From contig CAAGBT010000024.1 of assembly GCA_900768135.1 (NCBI GenBank), positions 1 through 23,131 of the forward strand: a stretch of DNA of 23,131 nt. Direction: 5' to 3'. The notes beneath the pieces are model-generated. The model made no database searches. It was not told the DNA's origin and worked only from the letters and a program-made list of their open reading frames with translations. Source of the stretch: an uncultured Oscillospiraceae bacterium. GTDB lineage: Bacteria > Bacillota > Clostridia > Oscillospirales > Oscillospiraceae. Shown here piece by piece: positions 1 to 8,900 of this stretch; position 1 is the stretch's first letter, and every line of letters begins with the position of its first letter. The position numbers were made by a program, and so were the translations under genes.

Positions 1-99
1 CACCTTGATATTCTGCTTGGTGGAACCTGTCTCAATCACATTACCGCAGGCGCAAGTAATAGTAGTCTGCTGATAATTGGGATGGATTCCTTCCTTCAT
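1..99 (-). CDS. rpmE: 50S ribosomal protein L31, N-terminal part (runs off window)
   Basis: The first 33 codons are present; the rest lies left of the window. The protein starts MKEGIHPNYQQTTITCACG, the typical N-terminus of bacterial L31, a large-subunit protein of the intersubunit bridge. Cys16 and Cys18 form the first half of the zinc site, so this is the zinc-containing (C+) form rather than the zinc-independent paralogue. The start is supported by a strong Shine-Dalgarno sequence (AGAGGTGA, about positions 109-117) just upstream, and by a good promoter further up. Identification is by recognition of the sequence, and I am confident in it. Confidence 0.95.
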   Translation of the reverse strand, partial: MKEGIHPNYQQTTITCACGNVIETGSTKQNIKV

Positions 100-154
100 T
101 GCTCGTGTTCACCTCTTTCCGATCCAAATGTGCTTCGTCAAAAAGCCAAAAAGG

Positions 155-183
155 ATAATATCACGCTTTCCGCCAAATTGCAA
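155..183 (-). promoter_or_regulatory. Probable sigma-A promoter of rpmE
   Basis: On the minus strand a -35 TTGCAA (178-183) and a -10 TATTAT (155-160) are separated by exactly 17 bp. They lie about 55 bp upstream of the rpmE start codon. The predicted transcript would carry a short leader of roughly 45-50 nt. This is a consensus match by eye only. Confidence 0.6.
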
Positions 184-207
184 GCATAATTTTTTCTTCT
201 GATAAAA

Positions 208-507
208 TTATCTATCTTCCTGCCAGAGCATCCCAATGTGCGGGATGCCGTCCTCCAGAAATTCCTCCGTAGTCTGCCGGAAGCCGAGATTTTCATAGAG
301 CCTGCGTGCATAGGTCTGCGCTTCGATGCGGATCTCCCGCGCGCCGTAATGCTCCCGCGCCGCGCGGATGCCCTCGGAAACAATGCGTGTTCCCAGCCCG
401 CAGCGGCGGCGCACGGCGATCACGCGGCCAATGGCGCACTCCGGGAATACCGCGCCCGGCTCCAGCACGCGCAGATACGCCGCGATGCCGTTTTCACCTC
501 TCTGATC
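208..507 (-). pseudogene. elaA-type GNAT acetyltransferase, 5'-truncated remnant
   Basis: The minus-strand frame encodes the C-terminal two thirds of an ElaA-like GNAT N-acetyltransferase. Recognisable pieces in order are AAYLRVL, the acetyl-CoA loop region AIGRVIAVRRRCGLGTR, YENLGF, and the family-specific end EEDGIPHIGM in the form LEDGIPHIGMLWQED. Full-length ElaA proteins are about 150 residues; only about 100 are left here. The N-terminal part with the conserved CVVEQ-like segment is missing. Reading upstream, the frame meets a stop at 547-549 and no credible start codon with a ribosome binding site exists. A GTG at 466-468 could start an 86-residue product, but it would lack the N-terminal half of the fold. 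An 11-bp hairpin lies directly at the break. Probably non-functional. Confidence 0.7.
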
Positions 508-512
508 ATATT

Positions 513-542
513 GCTGCTGCCCGCGTTTTCCCGGGCAGCAGC
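513..542. repeat. Perfect 11-bp inverted repeat at the elaA break
   Basis: The arms GCTGCTGCCCG (513-523) and CGGGCAGCAGC (532-542) are perfectly complementary around an 8-nt loop. No T-run follows on either strand, so a simple terminator is not well supported. It sits between the truncated acetyltransferase and the azlC promoter, where homology to the acetyltransferase family ends. It may be a leftover terminator or a deletion end-point. Confidence 0.55.
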
Positions 543-565
543 CGGATTAAATTATGAACGCCCTC

Positions 566-594
566 TTTACTTCTGTCAACACCGGACATATAAT
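566..594 (+). promoter_or_regulatory. Probable promoter of azlCD
   Basis: A perfect -10 TATAAT (589-594) is preceded at 17 bp by a -35-like TTTACT (566-571). Transcription would begin near position 601, which argues that the upstream in-frame ATG at 554 is not the azlC start. The leader contains a very GC-rich self-complementary stretch at about 608-626. Confidence 0.55.
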
Positions 595-655
595 CATAAT
601 CACATTTGCGGCGCGGCGCGCCGCCATCCCTGAAGCAAAGGAAGCACAGCAGAAC

Positions 656-1366
656 ATGGCTAATACGCAATACCTGCGGGGACTGCGCGATGGTCTCCCC
701 ATCGGACTTGGATATTTTGCGGTGAGTTTCGGTCTCGGCATCTCCTGCCGTGCGGCGGGACTCAGCGCGGCGCAGAGCTTTTTTCTCAGCCTGCTCAACA
801 ATGCCTCCGCCGGCGAATACGGCGGCATCACCGTCATCGCAGCCGACTCCGGTTTCCTCGTTGTCGCGCTGATGATGCTGGTCGTCAATGCGCGCTATCT
901 GCTCATGAGCTGCGCGCTCAGCCAGCGGCTTGCGCCGGACACGCCGCTCCGCTGGCGTATGCTCATCGGCTTCGACCTGACGGACGAGCTGTTCGCCATC
1001 GCCATCGCCCGTCCGGGCGATCTGGAGGTGTGGTACTATTTCGGCGCGATGTGCGCCGCCATGCCCTGCTGGAGCATCGGCACGGCGCTGGGCGTGCTGG
1101 CCGGCAGCGTCATGCCCGTGTGGGCGGTAAGCGGCTGCTCGGTCATGCTCTACGGGATGTTCCTTGCCATTATCATTCCTGTAAGCAGGCAGAACCGCAC
1201 GGTGCTGGGCTGCGTTGCGGCAAGCTTCCTCTGCTCTTATCTTGCAAGCGTGCTGCCGTTCACGCGCACGCTCTCCGAAGGAATGCGCATTCTGATTCTC
1301 ACCGTCGTCATCTCCGCCGCAGCCGCCATCATGTTCCCGCATAAGGAGGATGATCTCGTCGCATGA
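656..1366 (+). CDS. azlC: AzlC family branched-chain amino acid export permease, large subunit
   Basis: The product is about 236 residues and nearly all hydrophobic, as expected for AzlC, the multi-membrane-segment partner of AzlD. AzlCD-type proteins export branched-chain amino acids and their toxic analogues. Family hallmarks are the N-terminal GLRDGLPIGLGYFAVSFGLG and the segment LLNNASAGEYGG. I chose the ATG at 656 (MANTQYL...): it gives the usual family length, lies downstream of the predicted promoter, and has a purine-rich AAGGAAG upstream. The frame is open back to 554, but that extension would overlap the promoter. The gene ends in ATGA overlapping the azlD start, implying translational coupling. 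The family is secure; the substrate is inferred from the family. Confidence 0.9.
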   Translation: MANTQYLRGLRDGLPIGLGYFAVSFGLGISCRAAGLSAAQSFFLSLLNNASAGEYGGITVIAADSGFLVVALMMLVVNARYLLMSCALSQRLAPDTPLRWRMLIGFDLTDELFAIAIARPGDLEVWYYFGAMCAAMPCWSIGTALGVLAGSVMPVWAVSGCSVMLYGMFLAIIIPVSRQNRTVLGCVAASFLCSYLASVLPFTRTLSEGMRILILTVVISAAAAIMFPHKEDDLVA

Positions 1367-1665
1367 AAACCTATCTTTACATTCTCGTGATGGCTCTCAC
1401 GACCTATCTCATCCGCGTGCTGCCGCTCACGCTCATCCGTGGGCGCATCGCAAGCCCGTTCCTGCGTTCGTTTCTCTACTATGTGCCGTATGTCACGCTG
1501 GCGGTAATGACCTTCCCCGCCATCATGCACGCCACGCAGTCGCCCCTCGCGGGCGCGGCGGCCATGGCGGCCGGCGTTGTATGCGCATGGTGCGGGCTTG
1601 GGCTGCTGCCTGTGTCGCTTCTGTGCTGCGCGGCGGTCATCGTGCTGGAGCATTTCATTGTATAA
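1363..1665 (+). CDS. azlD: AzlD family branched-chain amino acid transport protein, small subunit
   Basis: A 100-residue hydrophobic protein starting MKTYLYILVMALTTYLIRVLP, with the TYLIRVLPL motif typical of AzlD. About three or four membrane segments are visible. AzlD works with AzlC as a two-component branched-chain amino acid exporter in the cytoplasmic membrane. The start codon overlaps the azlC stop codon by 4 nt, and azlC translation probably feeds it. A stem-loop directly follows the stop codon, so azlCD looks like a complete two-gene operon. Confidence 0.9.
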   Translation: MKTYLYILVMALTTYLIRVLPLTLIRGRIASPFLRSFLYYVPYVTLAVMTFPAIMHATQSPLAGAAAMAAGVVCAWCGLGLLPVSLLCCAAVIVLEHFIV

Positions 1666-1702
1666 GGGCCTGCGCCGCTTGACAAGGGCGCAAGGCCCTT
1701 TG
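1664..1702 (+). terminator. Terminator after azlCD
   Basis: The arms AAGGGCCTGCGCC (1664-1676) and GGCGCAAGGCCCTT (1687-1700) pair over 13 bp with one bulged base, followed by a short TTTGT. The hairpin begins within the azlD stop codon region. Confidence 0.65.
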
Positions 1703-1769
1703 TCGTATGCGCCGCGAGCCGCTCCGCCTCCTGCATCATGCCGGCCGGCTGCCATATCCCTTGCTGCGT

Positions 1770-2153
1770 TCAGGCCGTGATCTCGATCTGATTGCCCTCG
1801 ACCGCGACAATGCAGCTCTCGTAATAGCCGTCGCCCGTCATCCTCGGGCCGCTGACAACCGCATATCCGTCGGTCTTCAGCTCTGCTGTCAGCGCATCGA
1901 CAGCCTCCCTGCCGCCAACGCTGAATGCGATATGCGCATAGCCGGTGCGGTTCCGCTCTTTGGGGAGATCGGGCATCTCCGGTCTGTTCATCAGCTCAAG
2001 CCGCGCGCCGTCCCGGAACGAGAGAAAACACGAGCGGAAGCCGGTTTTTGGATTGTGGTATCCTTTGTCCGGCTTCGCTCCCAGATACTTCATGAAAAAG
2101 CTCCGGGCGGCCTCCAAATCGTTTACATACAGCGCAATATGTTCAATTCTCAT
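1770..2153 (-). CDS. VOC superfamily (glyoxalase/bleomycin resistance-like) protein
   Basis: A 127-residue single-domain protein of the vicinal oxygen chelate superfamily. It begins MRIEHIALYVNDLEAARSFF and ends GNQIEITA, both typical of the two beta-alpha-beta-beta-beta repeats. Likely metal ligands visible are His5, Glu53, His74 and Glu124, so a metal-dependent lyase or dioxygenase role is possible; the substrate cannot be told from sequence. Translation is supported by GAGAGGGAACG just upstream of the ATG. The start lies only 9 nt past the stop of a small upstream ORF, which in turn closely follows addA, so it probably belongs to the addBA transcript. A biochemical link to DNA repair is not implied. 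Confidence 0.85.
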   Translation of the reverse strand: MRIEHIALYVNDLEAARSFFMKYLGAKPDKGYHNPKTGFRSCFLSFRDGARLELMNRPEMPDLPKERNRTGYAHIAFSVGGREAVDALTAELKTDGYAVVSGPRMTGDGYYESCIVAVEGNQIEITA

Positions 2154-2162
2154 CGTTCCCTC

Positions 2163-2315
2163 TCATTCATTCGCGTCCTTTGTGTTTTTCGGAATGAGCG
2201 TTCCAACGGCAAGGCCGATCTGCATACCGGGAGACAGGCCGGCGCCGGTATTCTCCCAGCGCCGTTCATAGTCCAGAGCCGAGAATCGTTCTCTCGCCAG
2301 CGCTGAAAAATTCAT
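2163..2315 (-). CDS. Hypothetical 50-residue protein between addA and the VOC gene
   Basis: Between addA and the VOC gene the minus strand has an ATG (2313-2315) with a strong GGGAGGAAC ribosome binding site, opening a 50-codon frame. The product starts MNFSALARERFSALDYERRW and ends in LIPKNTKDANE after a short hydrophobic stretch GMQIGLAVGTLI. The first dozen residues resemble the N-terminus of nitroreductases, but nothing else does; no FMN-binding region is present. It starts 18 nt past the addA stop and ends 9 nt before the VOC start, so it fits the operon layout exactly. It could be a genuine small protein or a deletion remnant of a nitroreductase-type gene. Confidence 0.5.
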   Translation of the reverse strand: MNFSALARERFSALDYERRWENTGAGLSPGMQIGLAVGTLIPKNTKDANE

Positions 2316-2333
2316 ATGCCGTTCCTCCCGCTT

Positions 2334-5300
2334 CTATATCCTCACCTCTTCGCCGGGGGCAAAAAAGTACAGGATCTTTTCTCTGACCGGCTTTTCCATC
2401 ACGCGCGAAAGCGCTATGGAATATGCTTCGAGCTGCGCCCGGTAGCGCGCGGCGCGCGCTTCCGTTTCACCGGGCGCAATGCGGTCGGTTTTGAAATCCA
2501 CGACCACAAGCGCTCCGTCTTCCTCGAAAAAGCAGTCTACCACGCCCTGCAGCAGCACCGGGTCGTCCGAATCTGCGCCTGTGAGTTCCCGCGCAGGGCG
2601 CAGCAGCGAGAAACGGTACTCCCGCTCAACCTTCCTGCTTGCGCGGATGCGCGCGGCGAGCGGGCTTTGCAGAAAGCGGACGATCGCGCATATGTCGGCA
2701 GCCGCCGCCTGCTCGTCCGTCAACCTGCGCAGCGCGCGCATCTGCCCGATCTGCGCACGGACGGCTTCTTCGTCTCCCCCGCAGGAAAAGTCAAGATACT
2801 GCATCACAAGATGCAGCGCCGTGCCGCGTTCCGCGCCGGTGAGCGGCTGATCGCCCCGGAGGAATCCGGGCCGCGCAAGGCTGCGCAGGCGCGGCGGCGT
2901 CGTCGTATGCTCTGCGATCTCCTCATCCAGCGCACGCCCCTTGAGCTGCGTTGCCGTCAGCTTTGCCGGAAGGCGCGTTTCCGCTGCATGGGGGTAGCTG
3001 TATTCCAGGGCGGCAAGATCGGCCGGCAGCTCTTCCGCGCCCGGCGCTTCCCGCCGCGCGCCGCTCTGCTGCTCCGCAGGCAGAAAAACACTGTCCGCAT
3101 CATGTACGCGCACGATCCACGGCGCCTCCGTTTCCAATACGCATCCCGCCGCAGCGTCCGGCACTGCAAGGGCGCGCAGCGCGCCAGCCTCGCTGCGCTG
3201 CAGCAGCGGCAGAAGGATCCAGTCGCCCATGCACTTTCCCTCGTCCACCGCCTCCGGCAGCACCGGGCAGGCGCTCACAGCCATCAGGTCGGCGATGCGT
3301 CCCGCCGCATTCGACTGCGTGTGAACCATCACAAGCTTTTCCTTTGCGCGCGTCATGGCGACATAAAGCACCCGCAGCTCCTCCGCCTTTGTCTCGCGGC
3401 GCAGCGTGCGTTCGATCGCCTGCCGCGCGCTCGTGGGGTACTGGATGCGCCGCCGCGCATCCACGCACACCGGTCCAAGCCCCAGCTGCGGATGCACCAG
3501 CACAGAACTCTGAAAGTCCATGTTGCTGAAGCGCCGCGCAAGGTCGGACAGGATCACCACAGGAAACTCCAGGCCCTTTGACTTGTGGATGGACATGATC
3601 CGCACGCCGCCCGCTGCGCGCCGCACCTGCGGCGCGGTGGCTTCTCCGCTTTCCAGCTGCTGGCGCAGCGCGCCGACAAAGGAAAAAAGTCCCCGATGAC
3701 CCGCGCGCTCAAAATCCTCGCTCACGGCAAGGAACGCCAGCAGGTTTTCTTTCCGCTCTGCGCCTCCCTCCATCGCGCCGAAAACACCCAGCACGTTGCA
3801 GCGGCGAAACACCTCATCCAGCAGCTCCCGCACGCTCAGGCGCGCCGCCGCCTCGCGCAGCGCGCCCAGCGTCTTCAAAAACGCCGCGCTCTTTTCCCGG
3901 TCTGCATCGGCCAGCAACGCATCGTAAAAGTCGCCCGTACGCTGCCGCGCGCGCATTTCCCCCAGCTCATCCGCCGTAAAGCCGAACAGCGGCGAACGCA
4001 GCGCTCCCAGCAGCGGCACATCCTGCCGGGGATTGTCGATCACCTGCAAAAGCGAGAACAGCACCGCGATCTCCATCGATGCAAAAAAGTCCCCTCCCGC
4101 GTCGGCAGCGCAGCGGAGGCCGCGCGTCTCCAGCGCGCGGCGGTAATCGGCAAGGCGGGTGCGCGGAGAGCGCATCAGGATCACAATGTCCTCCTCCCGC
4201 ACCGGACGCGGTTCGCGCGTTGTCTCGTCCTGTACAGTAAATCCGCTTGTCAGCATTTGGCAGATATAATCCGCCACAAACGCCGCCTCCGCTTCGCTTG
4301 CGCGCACGCGCTGCGGGCCGCTCTGCGCGGGCAGGTCAAGCAGGTGGAACTCTGCGCCGCAGTCGGCGCGTTCCGGATACATCGCTCCGGCGCGCAGCAT
4401 CTCATCCTCGCCGTAATCAAGCTCTCCCATCTCTTTGGAAAGCACGTTGGAAAAGACAAAATTCGTTGCCTCCAGCACTTCCCTGCGCGAACGGAAGTTG
4501 CGCGAAAGCAGTAGCTTCGCGCTCTCATGCTCCGCCGCCTGCTCCAGCGGCGGCCAGGCGCTGTAATGGCGCAGAAAAATGCGCGGATCGGCCAGCCGGA
4601 AGCGATAGATGCTCTGCTTTACGTCACCCACCGTGAACAGGTTTTCTCCTTTACAGGATATTGCGTCAAAAATGCGGTTCTGCACCTCGTTCGTATCCTG
4701 ATATTCATCCACCATGATCTCCCGGTAGCGGGCGCTCACCGTCCGCGCCAGCTCCGTAGGCGTTCCGTCCGCAGCTATGAGCAGGCGAATGGCCTCGTGT
4801 TCCTGGTCGGAAAAGTCTGCCGCGTTGCGGCGCCGCTTTTCCTCGTTAAACCGGCGCGAAAACTCCGCCGTCAGGTCGATGAGCGCAAGCATCGCCGGCG
4901 CCATCGCACGCAGATCCTCCGCCGCCTCCTGCGAGGACGCGGAAAATATCTCCGCAAAGCCGCCGGCCGCCGTCTTGCAGCTGTCCCACAGTCCCTTCAT
5001 GCGCGTTTTCAGCGCGCCGCCGTCGCTGTCCTTTACGGGCGCAAGGCGCGGGAAGGCGATGCTCACGCTGCGCGCAGCGTCCCAGCCCTCGCGCGTTCTG
5101 GCTGCAAGCATCTCCAGCCGGTCGGACATCTCCAGAAACGCGGGCGCATATTTCCGGCTCAGCGCATCGTTTTCGCCCATTTCCTGCGCCGCCGCGCGCA
5201 GCAGCGCGCTCCAATGACTCGCCTTGCGCCGCACTTCGCCAAGCAGAATCCTGCCATACGGCGTATCCTCGATCTTTTCCGGTACGCCGCTCCACAGCGC

Positions 5301-5903
5301 ACGCTGCGCGTCCAGCCACTTTTCCTCGTAAGGCTGCGCCTGCAGCTTTGCATGAAGCTCCAGCACCAGCGCCTCAAGCGCGCTATCGTCGCGCCCCGCG
5401 CCGAGCGTATCGGAAAGCGCCGCGCCGCCGGGTGTCAGATGTTCATAAAAATCATCCAGCGTGTGCGCAAGCACCCGCTCACGCAGCGTCTGCGCTTCGC
5501 TCTCGTCCAGCACGCGAAAATCAGGCCGCAGCGTGCGGCCGCACGCATCCTCGCCGAGCAGATGGCAGTTCTCCCGCAGCAGCGCCGTGCAAAAAGCGTC
5601 TACCGTTTTGATGTCCGCGCGGTAAATGCGCAGCATCTGGCGGCGCAGATGCTCGTTTCCCGGGTCGCGCTCCATGCGTTCGGTGAGCGCCCGGGCGATC
5701 TTGCCGCGCAGCTCGCCCGCCGCCGCGCGCGTATAGGTGATGATGAGAAACTCATCCAGGTTCGCTCCCTCGCGTTCCACATAAGAAAACAGCCGCTCGA
5801 CCAGCACCTTCGTTTTGCCCGATCCCGCCGCCGCCGAGACGAGCAGACTGCGCGCGCGGCTGTCCACCGCCTGCTGCTGTTCCCTTGTCAGCGTTTCAGC
5901 CAT
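2334..5903 (-). CDS. addA: Helicase-nuclease subunit AddA
   Basis: A 1189-residue protein and the ATP-driven helicase/nuclease subunit of AddAB, the RecBCD counterpart that resects double-strand DNA ends for RecA loading. Visible superfamily 1 motifs are the Q motif LTREQQQAV (5-13), Walker A AAAGSGKT (24-31), Walker B VDEYQDT (398-404), then GDVKQSIYRFR, SIHKSKGLEFPVV and LYVAMTRAKEKL. The C-terminal RecB-like nuclease carries VVDFKTDR with Asp1136 and Lys1138 as expected catalytic residues, preceded by GVVDCFFEEDG. Length matches the family (about 1150-1250). The ATG overlaps the end of addB by 8 nt, so translation is coupled. The strand has high GC, producing long antisense frames that are not genes. 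Confidence 0.97.
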   Translation of the reverse strand: MAETLTREQQQAVDSRARSLLVSAAAGSGKTKVLVERLFSYVEREGANLDEFLIITYTRAAAGELRGKIARALTERMERDPGNEHLRRQMLRIYRADIKTVDAFCTALLRENCHLLGEDACGRTLRPDFRVLDESEAQTLRERVLAHTLDDFYEHLTPGGAALSDTLGAGRDDSALEALVLELHAKLQAQPYEEKWLDAQRALWSGVPEKIEDTPYGRILLGEVRRKASHWSALLRAAAQEMGENDALSRKYAPAFLEMSDRLEMLAARTREGWDAARSVSIAFPRLAPVKDSDGGALKTRMKGLWDSCKTAAGGFAEIFSASSQEAAEDLRAMAPAMLALIDLTAEFSRRFNEEKRRRNAADFSDQEHEAIRLLIAADGTPTELARTVSARYREIMVDEYQDTNEVQNRIFDAISCKGENLFTVGDVKQSIYRFRLADPRIFLRHYSAWPPLEQAAEHESAKLLLSRNFRSRREVLEATNFVFSNVLSKEMGELDYGEDEMLRAGAMYPERADCGAEFHLLDLPAQSGPQRVRASEAEAAFVADYICQMLTSGFTVQDETTREPRPVREEDIVILMRSPRTRLADYRRALETRGLRCAADAGGDFFASMEIAVLFSLLQVIDNPRQDVPLLGALRSPLFGFTADELGEMRARQRTGDFYDALLADADREKSAAFLKTLGALREAAARLSVRELLDEVFRRCNVLGVFGAMEGGAERKENLLAFLAVSEDFERAGHRGLFSFVGALRQQLESGEATAPQVRRAAGGVRIMSIHKSKGLEFPVVILSDLARRFSNMDFQSSVLVHPQLGLGPVCVDARRRIQYPTSARQAIERTLRRETKAEELRVLYVAMTRAKEKLVMVHTQSNAAGRIADLMAVSACPVLPEAVDEGKCMGDWILLPLLQRSEAGALRALAVPDAAAGCVLETEAPWIVRVHDADSVFLPAEQQSGARREAPGAEELPADLAALEYSYPHAAETRLPAKLTATQLKGRALDEEIAEHTTTPPRLRSLARPGFLRGDQPLTGAERGTALHLVMQYLDFSCGGDEEAVRAQIGQMRALRRLTDEQAAAADICAIVRFLQSPLAARIRASRKVEREYRFSLLRPARELTGADSDDPVLLQGVVDCFFEEDGALVVVDFKTDRIAPGETEARAARYRAQLEAYSIALSRVMEKPVREKILYFFAPGEEVRI

Positions 5904-8900
5904 CTGTGCGCGCCTCCTCTCCGTTCACCCGGTCGATATAGTTCCAGAATTCCTCGCCCTTCGTGGCGCGGATGTATTCGATATGGTCTCCTCCGCGCCC
6001 ATTCTCAAAGTGACAGGCAGGCGCAAACTCGCAGTAGGTACAGGCCGACTGCTGCGGCGCGCGCGCGCAGGGATCGGCATCGATATTACCGGAGAACACC
6101 TCGTCCATGATCTGGCGCAGCAGATGATCGACATAGCGGGAAAGCTTACCCAGCTGCTCCGCCGAGGCAAGGCTGCCTGTTACCTCGCCGTCCTTCTTTA
6201 CCGCAATGGGCAGGTAGCAGGGCGACTCCAGCGCGCTGTGCTCCATCGCCTTCAGCACGGCGGGATCCTCCAGCACCATACCGCTGCGGCGCAATTCCTT
6301 CTTCAGCGCCTTCTCGATCTTTTCCGGCGAGGTATCGCGCGCGCAGCGCAGCAGCGGCTCGCGCGCGGGCGTATACAGAACGCCCGCCGGGATGATCTCC
6401 TTTCCGCCGAAAAGCGCGCTGCCGCGCTCCTCCAGCGTGAAGAGGTACAGAAGCATCTGCAGCCCCAGCCCATAGCGCAGCTCCGCCAGATCAAAGCTTT
6501 TCCTGCCCGTTTTGTAATCCACCACGCGCAGGTAGAGCCTGCCGCCGTCCAGCCAGCCGTCCACGCGGTCCACCTTACCTACCACGCGCGCCGTGTTCCC
6601 GTTTTCGTGAATGGTGATGGCGGGCAGCTGCCCATCCGGGCCGAACGCAAGCTCAAACGCCAGCGGCTCAAAATCCGAATGCTCCAGCTCCTCGCACACC
6701 TCGTCCATGATGCGTTCCGCAGCGGCGCAGAGCCGCTCGAACAGATACCGGAAGCGCGCGCTCTTTTCCGCAAGATCCGGCAGCACGCGCGCGGTGTATT
6801 CGTCGATCGCCGCGCATACAAGCGCGTGCAGCCGCTCCCGGCCCATCGCGTGCAGCCCGCCGCACTCCTTCGCCTGGCGCAGCGTATGCTCCATTACATC
6901 GTGGACAAAGGTGCCGATCTGCGGCGCGTCAAACCCCGCGCCCGTGCGTTCCTTTGCGCGCAGCCCATAGCGCAGGAAAAACGCGAAATGGCAGGACCGC
7001 GCCTTGTCCATGCGCGAGGCGGAAAGCGTTACGGTGCTTCCGTACAGCGCCCGCACCGTATCGCCGGAAAGCCGCCCGCGCGTATATCGCGCGGCGTCCC
7101 GCATCGCCGCAAGCGCGCCGCGCGCATCCTCCCTGCCTTCAAAATACCGCCACAGCGCGCCGTCAATATGCTCGCCCGCATACTCGAGCGCAGCCGCCCG
7201 GCCCGTCAGACGATAGGCCTTGTCCGCGCTCTCCTTCTCCAGCTTCACTGCCGGCAGTAGCCGCGCAATGCGTCCCACGACGAACGACGGCCGCTTTTCC
7301 GCGCCGGAGGCGTCCGCCGCCGGGTAGGAGACCGTCAGCTTCTCCGTCGGCTGGGCAAGCGCGGCGTAAAGGTTCTGGATTTCCAGATGGAACTGCTCCA
7401 TTCCGTGCGGCGCGAGAAATATCTCGCGCTGTTCCAGCGCTTCGCGGTCCTCATCGCGCAGAATGCCGCCGCCCGTTTCCGCCGCAGGCAGTACGCCGTC
7501 GTTCGCCCCCAGCAGAAACAGCGCGCGCACCGTGTGGCGGTCGTTGCGCGTCATGGCGCTTGCGTTCACCGCGTCCAGCGTGACAGGGATCGTCCCCACG
7601 CTGTACTGCGTCAGCACCAGCCGGAACAGCTGCGCGAATTCCTCGGCGTCCAGCGCTGTACCGCCCAGGATCTCCACAAACTGATCCATCACGCCGCACA
7701 GGACGCTCCACAGCTGCGCCGTTTCCTCGGCGCGCTGGGCCTCGCCTTCGGAAAAGAGCCGCGCCGTCTGCTCCTGAAGGGCTTCCGGCAGTCCGGCCTC
7801 CTCAAGGTAGGCATACAACGCGCGCACCTTGCTCTCCGCCGCACCGCTGCCGCCCACGCCCTGCCGAAGGCGCGCAAACGGTCCCTGCACGCGCGCGCGC
7901 AGCGCGTTCACAGCCGCAAGCCGTTCTCTCGCTTCGTCCGTCCAGTCTGCGCCGTATCCGTCCGGATGCGCCGTCCACGGCGTTTCGCGCGTCCACATCG
8001 CGCCGCGGATCTCCCATTTGACCGCATAGTTTTCAAGAAGGTCGCACTCATCCATGCTCAGCCCCGCAAGCCCCGTCTTCAGGCAGCGGAACACATCCTC
8101 ATATTCAAAGCCGCCAGATGCCGCATCCAGCGCGCCAAGCAGCATCGTCAGCACGGGGCTGCGCAGAATATCGCTCCGCCGGGCATAATAAAGCGGAATA
8201 CCGCAGCGGGCGAATACCGTTTGCAGCGCGGGCGCATAGCTGTCGATCTCCCGCGCGGTAACGGTGATCTCGCGGTAGCGGTAGCCCCGCTCGCGCACAA
8301 GCCGGCAAATTTGCGCGGCGACCCACTCGCATTCGTTGTAGGCGGTGGACGCTTCATAAAGCGCCACCGCGTCCGCATCGCCGTTCCACGCGTGTGCGGG
8401 GCCGAAAAAGCAGCGCTCCATATGGTCGAGCGCGCTGCGGGCTTCTCCGTCCGGGCGCAGCATTTCCTCGTCGCTGCCAACGCCCGCTTCGCGCGCCAGC
8501 GCATAAAGCCGTTCGCGCACGCGAAGACTCTGGGCGAAAAGCTCCCGGTCCTGCGGGTCGCCCAGCAGCGTGACCGTTACGCTCCTTGCGCGCCGCAGCA
8601 GGATGCGCAGAATATTCCGCTCCCGCCCGGTAAAATAGGAAAATCCATCCAGAAAAATATCTTTTCCATCAATGTAGCCCGAGGCTTCCAGATTTTCCTC
8701 CAGCTTTTCCATCCGGTCGCGCGCATCGCGGCCCGGGGCATGAAGCTTTGTAAGGTATGCGCCGTATAAAAGCGCGATATCGCGCAGCTTATCGCCGCCC
8801 TCGCCGTCTATATCCTCCACGCGCTGCGCAAGCGTTTCCGGGGCGACGGCATAGGCCTGCAGCTCCTCCATCACGGCCAGCAGGCTCTCCAGAAACGCGG

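Noticed and set aside
554..655. Upstream ATG (554) as the azlC start
   Set aside because: It lies inside the predicted promoter and would add a 34-residue N-terminus with no similarity to AzlC proteins; the ATG at 656 gives the normal family length.
506..1342. 278-codon minus-strand frame opposite azlC
   Set aside because: The composition is His/Arg/Glu/Ala-rich with no domain, and it is fully antisense to a clear AzlC membrane protein.
2316..8769. Several very long plus-strand open frames (300-530 codons) opposite addA and addB
   Set aside because: They are antisense shadows in very GC-rich DNA. Their translations are low-complexity and Arg/Ala/His-rich, while the minus strand encodes complete AddA and AddB with all motifs.
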